The notes under the pieces were generated by a model. It had not been told where the DNA came from, did not search any database, and saw only the letters and a list, made by a program, of their open reading frames with translations. A stretch of DNA of 64,000 bases from Mesorhabditis belari. Taxonomy: Eukaryota; Nematoda; Chromadorea; Rhabditida; Rhabditidae. Numbering within the stretch: the first letter of the stretch is position 1; every line of letters begins with the position of its first letter. This document shows, in pieces, positions 53,866 to 64,000 of the stretch. Location: the NCBI GenBank assembly GCA_958450365.1, contig CAUEEP010000877.1:172001-236000 (forward strand). Direction: 5' to 3'. The position numbers and the translations under genes were made by a program.

Positions 53866-54830
53866 TCAAAATTGGGGCAATTTGCGCAGCGAGAATCTGC
53901 GAATCGACTTTGCTATTCCATTTTTCTGATCGATCATCTCGACTTCAAAATCTTCCGCAGATTCACTATAGTACAACGAATGCGTGATAAATTTACGAAA
54001 TCTCTGCCACTTCTTGTGAATTAAGTCTTGTTTAAAGACTTTAAATAGCAAGGTTATGGTAATCCACGGATTCTTCTCAAGAATCTCGCTAGCAATACGC
54101 AAGATGTTGATCAGATAATGAGAATGTGCGCGGCTGAATGAGGAAAAACTTGGCTCGATCCGATAGAGAACTGGGAAAAAACTTTGAAAATAAAGAAGCA
54201 TTTGTCGAGAAAATTATATGTTTGGCAAGTGTTTAATATGGAATTTTAAAAAAAGTATAAATTTATTGAAGATGAATAATGTGACGACACAAACAAATAC
54301 AAAACCCCTAGAAGATGTTGCAGGAAAAAACTCGTGTATGGGAAAAATAGCTGTGATCTAGCCGCTGGGATCGAACTCGTGACCTCCCCACTAAGATACA
54401 AGACTCCTAGCCACTCGACCATGGCGGCATTTGCAAAAATTGTCCGATAATTGTCTTCTGATCACTGATCCAATGAATAGTTCACAATCGAAAACTTGCG
54501 GTTAACGAACGGGAAATGAAAATCGTGGAGAATTGAGCTAAGAAACGAGCTTTCCCCATCAAAACCCAATGCCGGCATGTGCTCCCTGAGTTTGAGATCG
54601 AGTACATGTTAAATATTGGATAAAAAGCTGCTATCAACAAGTTGTGTACATTCAAAGCTTTTTGGGTGTACTGGCCAGAGTCTTGAGAGTTCGACAAGAA
54701 CAAATACTCGAGAGAAGCCGAGTGATAGCATACAGCCAGAGATTATAAGGTACATTGCAATCTTGTTTGTTGATTGTCGGTACTTTTCGGTTATACCCAC
54801 GCCACCAAAACAAATGTTTCATTGCTGAAG
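53866..54830 (-). other. Unresolved minus-strand coding-like region
   Basis: 53866-54201 is a 111-codon open frame with no recognised domain (it includes HYLINILRIASEILEKNPW). 54482-54800 holds two overlapping frames with hydrophobic stretches (MYLIISGCMLSLGFSRVFVL; NLLIAAFYPIFNMYSI) that could be membrane helices of a decayed receptor joined by a frameshift. A tRNA-like repeat lies between them. I cannot assign a family. Confidence 0.3.
54350..54425 (-). repeat. tRNA-like sequence
   Basis: On the minus strand: GCCGCCATGGTCGAGTGGCT (A-box-like), GAGTTCGATCCCAGCGGC (B-box-like), with GCCGC and GCGGC able to pair. The T-arm stem does not pair, so it is more likely a tRNA-derived repeat than a working gene. 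Confidence 0.4.
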
Positions 54831-55319
54831 TGGCTAATCGGACAACCGACGTTCGCTGACAAGATTTTGGAATTTCTCACCCGGACCGAGGATTTTCAGG
54901 TTAATGACGTTAAAGACCTCTGCCCAAGTGACATCAGGCTAGATTAAATTCACCTAGACTGTTGTGAATAGAGGTCTTTCACGTCAAAAACCTCTGCCGA
55001 ACTGACATCAGGCTAGGTGAAATTCAACGATACACGCATTAATGCATGGGGGCGGCGCTAACCGCATAATACTGTTTTTTAAAATCTTGGAGTGGCGGAG
55101 GTATAACCGAAATTTGGAGGTGGCGGGGTTATAACGAAAAAGTACTAATTTGTCTTAAGTCAGAGTTTCAATAGGATTTCTAACTGTTTTACACTATTCA
55201 GTTCAGTTGGAAAAAAGGATAATCATCTGCTTTCATATGTCCATCAAGTCGCCTAACGGCAAATTTATCTAGTTGAATATTTTGGAGTTGTCGTTGCGGA
55301 GGTAGAACCTGGGCCTAAG

Positions 55320-55552
55320 CCTGAGCCATGGCGTAGTCGGGAAGGCGCTTGTTTACGGTCCAGACAAGCCGATTTCGACCCTACGTAGTGCCTTAGTTTT
55401 GGGTTTTTCAATATTTTCTTTTAAATGGCATAACTACAATGTATTCTAAGGTTTTCTAAAGAAGTTTTAGCTTCATTGGTCAAAACACGGCCGAGAAAAT
55501 GCCCGTACAGATAGACAGACACTGCTTTTTATATCTAGTGGATTTTTTGCCA
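55320..55552 (+). repeat. tRNA-derived SINE-like repeat, copy 2
   Basis: It matches 2690-2935 through head and body (GTATTCTAAGGTTTTCTAAA; GACAGACACTGCTTTTTATA). The B box has decayed to GATTTCGACCC. Confidence 0.65.
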
Positions 55553-55601
55553 TATTTTATTGGGGCTTACTATTAGACCTAATAAACATACTCCTTTTCA
55601 G

Positions 55602-56480
55602 CTTTCATATGTCTTATCAAAAGAGGCAAACTATGTTGCTGCGAAAACCGTTCATGAACATGTCGCTGAGGAAGGGAGGTTAATTTTTACTCAAAAGAGT
55701 GTTTCTCGCATGGTGGGCGACTGCAAAGTACCGTAATCTTTCCTTAAAACTTAACCGTTCTATCTTCCCATTCAAATCTCACACTCCTCACGAATGAGAT
55801 CATAAATAAATACAATCTGAAAGGCTACGGTAGTTTTCCAAATTTTCCATCTTTTAGAAAACGCATTAAGAATAGCATCGGACTGTCCTCACCAATTTCA
55901 TTTTAGAAAAGAGTTTATCGATGAAATCAAATTCACGAAACAGCTAGAGCATCATCCACATATTTTGTCATTGATTGGCTGTTCCACAGCTCCAAGTTGC
56001 CCATTGATCTTGACAGAAATCTGTGGGCTTGGAGATCTGGTCTCTTGAGTTGACTGGTCAGATTTCTCGGTGTCGATTACAAGAATGTCGTGAATTGAGC
56101 AAACAAGAGAACTATCTAATTAACAAATTTTAGAAATCAGTTCTAGAATTCAATTATTTAGTGCCAATCGCCTGGCAAATCAGTGATGCTTTGGTTTGTG
56201 CAATTTTAACGACAGAACTATTTTCTTCAGACATTTCTATCTGGAAAGAACATCAACATGTTGCAGCAAGAAATGTTTTGATTACAAGAATAAAATGGCA
56301 AAAGTAAGGCAAAGCATGGTTTTTTTTTAAATCATTCAAGATCTAGCTCTCAGATTTTGGTCTCTGTCGTTTCAATAAAGTGCTTTTCTAGCTTTCAAGG
56401 GGTGAAAAGTTGCCGATAAAATGGATGGCTCTGGAGTCGATTGAATTCGCTCAGTTTTCTACAAAAAGCGATATGTTAGT
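55602..56480 (+). pseudogene. Receptor tyrosine kinase domain relic
   Basis: Kinase landmarks come in order: NYVAAKTVHEH (the beta-3 lysine) at 55602-55678; EFIDEIKFTKQLEHHPHIL then SLIGCSTAPSCPLILTEICG at 55907-56039; VPIAWQISDAL near 56190; the remains of the catalytic loop near 56270 (VAARNVLIT in a shifted frame); LSDFGLCRFNK near 56350; and LPIKWMALESIEFAQFSTKS near 56410. LPIKWMALE is diagnostic of tyrosine kinases, and the set resembles the nematode-expanded RTK groups. The HRD triplet is deleted, with a frame change, and the C-lobe after KSD is missing. No ectodomain or membrane segment is seen. Non-functional as a kinase. Confidence 0.85.
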
Positions 56481-56997
56481 GATTTTTTGCTTAAGAATTT
56501 GTTAAATGCGTTACTTTAAATGATTTTAAAATTCGTTTCAGGCTAGTTTTATCAATGCTTTCCATGATTATATTGTAAAGGAAGAAAAAGCGTTTTGAAC
56601 TTTCCTAATTTTAAGACTTCTCAGTCATTTTCCTTCTTGAATGTGAATGAGCTCAATAAACTTTGCATTTAATTGTAAAGTTTATTTGCAAATTTCACTC
56701 AAACAAATGCTAGTCCTCAGCCAAGAATTCAAATGTACCCTCAGACTATTTAAATGATCAGAAATCCTTCAGCAATCTTGGTGCTTACATTTAATTGTGA
56801 ATAGAAAAAAGTTAAAGTATAAACAGTAAGGTTTAACAGATGTTCATTACAGGCTGAAAACTATTTCTTAAAGTTTACACCTGTCTCCCGACTCTCAAAA
56901 AACACCTGTTTCCATTTGTATTTCCAATTCGTCCACTCTACTTTTTTGGGTCCACAAACAGTCACATTTGGCTCACTTTTCCCACTATTAGACTCAA

Positions 56998-59900
56998 ATG
57001 TCAGAATATTCAACTCTCGAGACTCTTTATTTAGTTCCACTTTCAATCGATGGCCTTATTTGCTCACTCACTATTGGTATATTCAGTTGTGTGAAAGCGC
57101 CAGATCACATTAAAACGTTCAGAATGCTTCAAATTGCCATCATTGTAAGTCAATGATAATTTCGTGTTGATTCTAAGCTAAAATATCGTTTTGATCGTCA
57201 CTTATTATAAGAGATAGAGTATATCTGTCTCCCGTATCCGCCTCGACGTAAAAATTGGCTTGTTTTAAGGCAAAGAAGTCGACTAACCATTTTTCGACCT
57301 CTTGAACATCTTTGGACTTGTTTCCAGCCAAATGGTTTTGCATTGAGCAAAATAAATGGTAATCCGAAAGAGGAATATCCGGAGAATATGGCGGATGCGG
57401 GAGAGTTTCCCAGCCCAACTCTTCGAGTTTTTCCTGAACAATCTTTGCAACGTGTGGACGGGCGTTATCTTGAATGAACTTTATGTTTGAAGGATCAAGG
57501 CCTTTTTGTAGCAATATATTGTTCACTCGTTCCAGTTGTTGTGCATACGTTTCACCCGTGATTGTTTGTCTAGGTTTAAGCAGCTCAAAACAAACAATGC
57601 CTTGGGAATTCCATCAGACAGTAAGCATTACTTTCTTGCCATGGAAGTCGGGTTTTGGTGTTGGTATTGGCTCCTCACGAGGTTCTAGCCATTGCCGTTT
57701 TCGTGTAGAATTATTATATTGAATCCATTTTTCATCGCAAGTAAGGATTTCATCGTAAAACCCAGTATTTTTTGCCAAACGAAGAAGAATACCCGCCATA
57801 ATGACGCGAGTAGCTTTATTGGCATTGCTGAGAAGACGAGGAACCCATTTCCCTTGTCGGCTTGTTTTCCCCAATTGATTTCAACGCTCGGAAATTGTTT
57901 GAGGGGTTACTCTAAATATTTCTGCAAGTTCGCGTGTAGTTTGTCGAGGATCCATTTCGATCGCCTGCTTCAGTGCCGCATTATCGATCGCAGGAGGTCG
58001 TCGTTGGTGTTCTTCGTCTTCCAAAGATTCATTTCCTTCTCGAAATCGTTGAAACCATCGGCGACACTGGCTTTCCGAAATAGCATCTTCGCCAAATACT
58101 TTGCAGAGATCTCGATGAGATTCAACGGCATTTTTGCACAATTTGAAGTCATACCAAAGACCGGCATGAAGACGAAACTTCGTCTCGGTCATCTAAACAC
58201 GGAAATTAAAGCAAAAATGAATTAGTTTAACGTCAAAAACACGAAAAGTTGTAATAAATAAGAAATCTTGAACAGCATATAGAGAATAGGGTTTGATAAA
58301 ATTGTATAGCCCTAAGGTACGCTGTTCAAGAGCAGGCGCGCATTCATAACTGGACAACCTAATATAAGGCAGTGAATTTTCATAAAAACATAGAATTAGA
58401 AAAGAGATATGACTTTCAAACAAAACAAAAATTAGACGCAAGGCTGTTCGCTACACCGAAAAAATTTCTATTGGAGTTGAGGGTATTTCCATTAGTTATC
58501 GGCGATAAAAATTCCTCACTTTGAATCAGCCTCGATTGTTGCCCCCTTTAACATCGCATTTTAGCTATGTTCCCTTTCAATGACGATTACTTTGTCCTTC
58601 ACTCGCCCCGTCGTTATCCCACCTTTCACCATCATTTCAGCAAGTTCAATAAATTTCAGTCAAACGGAGATTCTCATATTTATGGTAAGATGAGATGGTT
58701 ATTGTTTCTTGCTAACTCCAAATTCTAGCACATTTATTTTCTTCTCTCTATCTTTCATCTTCTTTTACATGTGTATAACTTTTCTCTTCGATGTCTCGCT
58801 ATATCGTCTCCAGATTGGAAAATTCGAGTTCGACGAATATTTTCTGTATGAAAAGAAATAAACTTCGAAAAATGTTCATTTTTTAGTTTTTTTACACGGG
58901 TCTTTTTCTCTTGGTGATCACAATCGTCTCTTACTTTGATTATTTGGTGATTCCTTATCAAATATACGAAAATAATAGGGTAACTTTATTTGCATTAAAA
59001 ATTTTTAGAGAAAAATACAATTAAACAATTAGATCAAGTCTTCCATTGATTGCTATGTTCTTATAAACGATTCAAATTTGCCCCTGTTACTTGCATTATT
59101 CGGACTTCTCGTTGCCTTTGCGACGAGGTTGATCTTTTAGATAGATTAAAGTCCGTGTCAAACACATAATTTAAACAAAAAATATGTTGGACTTACTTGT
59201 TAAGTAAGACCGGAGTAACTTAAATCGTCGCAAAGTTAAGCTTTTAGTTGGAGCATTGTGGTTTTCATTCTTTTATACAAACTTCCTCATCTCGGGCCTC
59301 CTCTGGGTATCAAAACACAAATGATGCATCAACAATTATTACGAGTTTCGTTAGTTCAGGTACATGACTGGATTCTCGGATGATATTTATTAGGTACTCC
59401 GGAGAATAACTGCATTTTTCTTAATGATTTCCAAAATGCAAAAATTTTCATTTATAAAAATCAAATTAATCAAGATAAGAACCGTTCGAATCAATACACT
59501 TTTGCCAACGGGTAGCCAGTTTTTCGATCCCTGCAGCAAAAAAGCCGGGCTGTCTAGAGGCGATGAAGTTCATAGAATTTGTCCTCGATAGAATTTTTCA
59601 CCTTTGTTTCGTTCTTGAAAATTTTATCTCGACCTCTCGGTTTCAAAAAAGGGAACGACCGACCGATTTTGTGTTCACAGATCTATTCGATGATCTTACT
59701 AGGAAATGTTGTCAAGTCAAGCTCGAGTTTTCACATGACTTGCTTTGGCCCATCCGATAGACTTTTCATCAAGGATTCTGAATCTGCTTTTAGTTTCTTT
59801 CACAACGCCTCTGTGGCCAGAAGGCAGCAGGTAACAAGTAATGAGTAAAGCTTGTAAATCAAAAAAAAAAAAAAAAACCAAATTTTCTATGCCAAATATC

Positions 59901-60462
59901 TCGTGTTACAGAAGCGTTCCGCTAAAATTAAAAGCAGACTCAGAATCCCCGATGAAAACTCTATCAGATGGGCCAAGGCCCATGTGAAAACTCGATCTTG
60001 ACTTGACAAAACTCCCTAGTCAAAACCTCACTTAAACCAATTGTAAAAAAAGTGTCATTAAAAATATCTAGATAATCTTTTTGGTGACAATATGTGTTCT
60101 ACCTTGGCTTATAATAGCTTTATCAATACTTATTCAAGATAAGCAAACAAGTAAGTTTTTAAAACTCCTATTTATACGGTTTCCTTTCCAGACAAAATTT
60201 CATCCTATGCACTAATGATAACCACTTTGCATTCCTCCGGCAATTGTCTCATCGTTCTTTTTGTGACAAAATACTATCGAGATCTTTTCATTAAACTCTA
60301 TCAGGTAAGTGAATAGCCAAAGAATGCGACATTGACAACAATATGATTAGATTATTTCGTTTTCAGCGTCTCAGAAAACGATTTATACCACGAATTGGAG
60401 ATTCCACCGCGTCTAAAGCACAACAACGAAAGCCTTATGTCATTCGACCTGATCAAAAATGA
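56998..60462 (+). CDS. Serpentine (7TM) chemoreceptor, SRH/SRI/STR-like, copy 2
   Basis: Exons 56998-57144, 58565-58684, 58729-58845, 58887-58979, 59033-59127, 59248-59359, 60072-60150, 60192-60304 and 60367-60462: 972 bases, 323 aa, all in phase. It shows the same seven-helix pattern and motifs as copy 1 (FSLRCLAISSPDWK; KTQMMHQQLLRVSLVQ; LHSSGNCLIVLFVTKYYRD). It keeps a longer tail (QQRKPYVIRPDQK) and has three extra codons in exon 6 (LGPPL). Intron 1 is enlarged by a mariner element. It is a direct duplicate of 33029-35642. Confidence 0.85.
57227..58363 (-). mobile_element. Mariner transposon, two nonsense codons, one end lost
   Basis: The minus strand from 58192 reads MTETKFRLHAGLWYDFKLC, CRRWFQRFREGN, TTRELAEIFRVTPQTISER, a TGA, then WVPRLL, LTCDEKWIQYN, a second TGA where VWWNSQG is expected, FIQDNARPH and HPPYSPDIPLSDYHLF. 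The three acids and the 34-residue spacing make a DD34D mariner. The terminal repeat is present at 58335-58362 (CATTCATAACTGGACAACCT). The 3' side stops at 57227 without a terminal repeat, in the chemoreceptor intron. Confidence 0.88.
59395..60060 (-). mobile_element. Decayed mariner relic, intron 6 of chemoreceptor copy 2
   Basis: The minus strand near 59455-59560 reads FFAAGIEKLATRWQKCIDSN, the end of a mariner transposase. It matches 34740-35240 but has an extra A-rich insert near 59858. Confidence 0.65.
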
Positions 60463-60789
60463 AAGGATCAAATTTTTTGTGCTTTATCTGATAGCTAACA
60501 GTTCGATCTCTTTAAAATCTTAATTTAAACTTCATGTTCAAGCGCATTATTTTTCAGGATCCTTAAAAGATAGATCCTTTGGTGATCAAGTTTTTCATTG
60601 GTTGCAAAAGTGGCTCGAAAAGCCGAGTATGAATCCATATGAGTCGTGAATCAACCCATTTTCAACTCACGGATTATAGTTGGTCAAGAGCTTTCTCTGG
60701 TAATCTGTTGCGGTGAGCCAGAATGAAAAAGAAGATCAATAGAAACAAAAAGAAGATCAATAGAAACATCTATTCAAATGAATGTTCTC

Positions 60790-61250
60790 TCATTTTTCTC
60801 TTATCTTTTGATTTGGTGCTTCAACAATAAGTCGATTACCATATAAAGCTCTTGACCAAGCATAATCTGTGAGAAAAATAATATTCGTTTCATTCTTCTC
60901 TTGGAATCCAATTTGATTATATTCAATTGCGAATTTGTGAAGAGCTGGAGCGCTCGAGTGCTCTTTATAGTCGACTTTGGTACATCTAAAGTTTAGCACC
61001 TAAAAGACCACGCATCTCACAAGATTTTCCGAGAAAGCTTTCTATTTTAAAAACAGAAATAGAAAATTTTAAACAGAAAACAGAAATAGAAAACCCGATC
61101 TAGTTGCGGTTTGTAGAGGTCTGATGTGACTGTTTGACCGGGTTGTACAAGCTCGCAATACACAAGGCCCTTGTTATTCCACCATACTGAGATCATGGCC
61201 TGAATTGATTAGTTCTCTTTACAGGTTGTATCGAATTTCACAACATTTTT
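60790..61250 (-). mobile_element. Mariner fragment, duplicate of 35978-36420
   Basis: The same 69-codon open frame (two substitutions) and the same NNKGLVYCELVQPGQTV stretch, with one 25-base local tandem duplication near 61060. Confidence 0.6.
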
Positions 61251-61398
61251 TTGAAAAAGAATCAATTATTATCAATCAGCCTTCAATTTATCAACTTATT
61301 TTTACTTCTCTTATGAAATCACAAATAATATTATGCATCCTACCATAGCAACCAAAATCTATTACATCGAAAATTTTATTCAACTAGCAATAAACAGG

Positions 61399-61510
61399 TA
61401 CCGTAAATACCGTAATTGGACCCCATGGGGTACTATTTTTTTCCCTCCCCCTCTAGGGTGGGGTACTATTAGAGGGTGGGGTACTATTAGAGGGTGGGTT
61501 ACTATTTTAC
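61399..61510. mobile_element. TACCGTA-ended element, left half
   Basis: It begins TACCGTAAATACCGTAATTG and contains tandem GGGTGGGGTACTATTAGA units. It interrupts the duplicated sequence right after CAATAAACAGG, which in copy 1 (36560) runs on uninterrupted. Confidence 0.7.
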
Positions 61511-61629
61511 ACCACTATTCAAGTTACCAAATCAGAATACATTCAAATAATTTTTTCAAAAGCAAACTTTTTCTTTAGTTTTTATTGGTTTTAACCATTT
61601 GAAAATTTAACAGCAAAACGAAACAAAAA

Positions 61630-61925
61630 CAACTAACAAGCGAAATCAATAGAAACATCCGAATCAATGAATTCATCATTTTCTTGATCATCAATTCCTC
61701 GATGTCCTTGAAATCCCGTCGTTGCGAACGGCCCCAAGAGGTCCTCGATTTCCGTCTCTTTCCGATTTCCGTCGCTGATCTCTAACACCAACTTCTTTGG
61801 CTCCAACCGCTTCGATGCACTTGCTCGTCAAAGCCAAACCGCCGTCTCATCGCAAGCAACAATGTGCTTGTAATCGCCTTCTTTGATTGTCTTGTTCAGC
61901 CTCAGAATGTGACGATGGCCTACTC
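61630..61925 (-). pseudogene. Pogo/Tigger-type DDE transposase relic
   Basis: The minus strand reads GDYKHIVACDETAVWL (first catalytic Asp with the usual DET) and, after a frame change, SKCIEAVGAKEVGVR. This block is typical of pogo/CENP-B-type DDE transposases. Frames are broken and the rest is absent. Confidence 0.65.
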
Positions 61926-62283
61926 AAATTTGCTCGGCAGCTTTTGACAAGTTGGTGCCCTCAAAGAAAGTTGGTGGCGCCTCAAGAACGACTCCCTCCA
62001 GCCATGGGTTCTTTTGAAAGAAATTTCAGCTTTTTCGAATCGATTAGCCGCTTCATTCCAGATAAGCCATTTAATCCAAAATTTTTCACTAAAGAAAATC
62101 AATTAACCCGGATAGATTTTTAAAATATCGAAAATATCGAGAAAAAACTGTTCTAGCACGTTGTTCGTCTTTTTCTTCTTTGGTCAACTATCTTCTTCAT
62201 TTGTTTGTTGTTTTTAAACATAAATGTGTTGAGACGAATCTGCTGCACAACTACAAATTTGCCATCAATGATCTCTTACAAGC

Positions 62284-62645
62284 TCTGGGGCCGGAATCGG
62301 ACTTCGAGTCTTTGAGTGAGTTCAAGATAGAAAAAAAATGAAATATCAGGTATTGTATTGTAGAATTCAGTAAAATTTTCACTTCTTGTCTGACTGTGAA
62401 ACTTTCTGCATATAAAAAACATTCTAACGACTCAAACAGAGCCGCCATACAGTCTTATTTCATTCAAAACAGAGTCGTTTACCAACTCTCAATTTTCAGA
62501 ACGAATCCCGACGATTACGAGTGGGCCGACACTAAAGGAGAGATGTGGCCAGCGGAGCTGATCGTCATTTCGGAATCACCGGCTCTTGCTCGGAATGGGT
62601 CAAGCCGGACTTCAACATCACTATTTCTCATGATTGCCATGAGCC
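62284..62645 (+). pseudogene. TTR-like fragment (end of exon 1, exon 2)
   Basis: The last 30 or so bases of exon 1 with its donor, then exon 2 (62500-62645) with the same one-base loss as the 47 kb copy and an altered donor (CCGGCC). TTR intron sequence continues to about 62770, where it changes to lectin sequence. Confidence 0.75.
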
Positions 62646-62768
62646 GGCCGAAGTTTTAATAAATTCAAAAAGCAATTCCAAAAAGAACCGCTTTAAACAT
62701 AACAAAAAAAAAGGTTTTTTCAATAGGTTGTCAGGTTTTTTAAGGACTGATATCAACAAGCGACAATC

Positions 62769-63102
62769 TTTCACAGCATAGTCCCAGGTGGCTGGAATAA
62801 TGCTTGATGCTTGATGCTCTTTCTCTATTTGGAATAGGTTCACGGAAGAACCGAAATGATTTTTCGATAACTTATCAAAAGAATACTAATGACAAAAGGA
62901 CGGTCAATTTCAAGATTTCAGATTGGGGATTTGCTGGGTCAGTTATGATTTGAATTCATGAATGAAACCCACCAAAACATCGTTCTCTGCTGATACAAAG
63001 TTGAAAATCGGATTGATATGTATATGAGAATGGACAAATCGAGTCATTTGTTGAAGCAAGGGCAGCATAGACAAAAAACGGTAAAACAAGTGAAACTAGC
63101 AT
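62769..63102 (-). pseudogene. C-type lectin fragment, inverted duplicate
   Basis: Exon 1 (62973-63102) keeps the signal peptide and ICPFSYTYQSDFQLC, but the RERW tryptophan is Cys. Exon 2 (62769-62791) is cut short after WDYAVKDC at the junction with TTR intron sequence. Confidence 0.7.
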
Positions 63103-63689
63103 TTTCCAGGGGTAGTTTCTGATAAATGGTCGGTTTATTTCTACTTTTTCCTCCCGGGATCCTGTTATCAGCTGGACTCGAGTCTTGCGAATATATCCGT
63201 ATTCAGTAGTAAATCATTTTTATTCCAATCTTTGCTCAATTAAGAAGAAATTGAACTAACAAAGGGAAGTAATCACGAATCTTTTCCGTAGCTTGCAATG
63301 AGTTGCAATTGGGTTTCTGTTTCATTGCTTTAACTAAACTGCTCTCAAAAATTCTTAAGAACATTGAGCATCGTCTACTGTTGTTCTTAAGATGACGTAA
63401 TTATCTCTCTAATCTGACCAAATTTATGAAAATTTCGTCGCATTAGGATTCTTGGAATAATCTCTGTTTTTTCAGACTATTTCATTTAGAGCAAATCATA
63501 GGTTAAGTGGTAAATTTTTTTATTTTTCAACGGATGTACGGAAAAGGAACGGAAAGGCTTGTTTGCCAAACTGTTTGCCAAACCAAAACTGCCAAACGGA
63601 AAGGCTTGTTTGGTTTCAAAATAAAATGTTAGCTTCAGCCTTACTCTTTGCTAAAAGATAAAAAACATGTCGGAGACACGTGAAACTTA

Positions 63690-63870
63690 CCGTAAATACT
63701 GTAATTGGACCCCACCCCTCTACTCGTACCCCCTCTAATAGTACCCCACCCCTCTAATAGTACCCCCCTCTAATAGTACCCCACCCTAGAGGGGGAGGGA
63801 AAAAATAATACCCCACCCCTCTAATAGTGCTCCACCCCTCTAATAGTACCCCACCCCCACCTAACGCGTA
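63690..63870. mobile_element. TACCGTA-ended element, other half
   Basis: It begins TACCGTAAATACTGTAATTG and holds tandem CTCTAATAGTACCCCACCC units. It follows inverted flank sequence (CACGTGAAACT). The window ends 130 bases later with nothing recognisable. Confidence 0.7.
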
Positions 63871-64000
63871 ACTACAAACAACTCTTTTAAAGCGGAAAAT
63901 TTTCATGTATTTTCAGAAATCGTTTGTATTTTTAATTTTATCCCATAAATTTGTCGTTTTTAAATTTGGGGTGGCTACTTTGCGCAGCTCGCCATAACTT

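Overview
The window is nuclear DNA of a nematode. Genes are split into many short exons (about 28-235 bases) with small introns ending in TTTTAG or TTTCAG. The families found are strongly nematode: an ET-module cysteine-rich mucin, transthyretin-like (TTR) proteins, serpentine chemoreceptors of the SRH/SRI/STR type, a C-type lectin, and a receptor tyrosine kinase relic of the kind expanded in nematodes. There is no operon-like or bacterial content. The species cannot be fixed from sequence alone. Exon models below were built by hand from splice signals, reading-phase agreement and comparison between duplicated copies.

Layout. 1-6764 (+): 3' part of a large secreted or surface protein made of alternating ET-type cysteine modules, ending in a threonine-rich stalk and a hydrophobic tail. 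7.0-9.4 kb: mariner-related elements. 9822-15306 (+): a complete 15-exon cathepsin L-like protease (431 aa) with an unusual basic insert; its introns hold a tRNA-derived repeat, two 11-base minisatellites and small inverted-repeat elements. 14.1-16.0 kb: a poly-A tract, a Tc1-like miniature element and a pogo-like element whose interior is a tandem array. 16.4 kb: a chemoreceptor fragment.

18-50.7 kb is a large, imperfect inverted duplication. The left arm (about 18.0-28.4 kb) carries gene A (+), a TTR gene (+) and a GLUT-type sugar transporter (-). The right arm (about 42.3-50.7 kb) carries the same three in mirror order. Decay is reciprocal: gene A is whole on the right but loses its C-terminal tail to a nonsense codon on the left; the transporter is open on the left but 5'-truncated, frameshifted and without its PESP motif on the right; TTR carries a different frameshift in each arm. 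Between the arms lie further broken copies forming a smaller palindrome (38.4-42.1 kb), an exon-1 relic of the protease, and a chemoreceptor plus lectin pair. A directly repeated copy of the chemoreceptor (57.0-60.5 kb) is followed by an inverted, rearranged copy of the lectin between two TACCGTA-ended elements.

Most notable: gene A and its neighbour gene B (50.8-52.5 kb) belong to one family that I cannot name. Both have a short N-terminal tail, one membrane segment, N-glycosylation sites, a cysteine-bearing helical or coiled-coil stalk, a conserved SSGN motif and a hydrophobic C-terminus. This layout recalls tetherin (BST2), although I see no sequence homology to it. Repeats make up much of the rest: tRNA-derived SINE-like units, several inverted-repeat families, and mariner, pogo and Tc1-like remnants.
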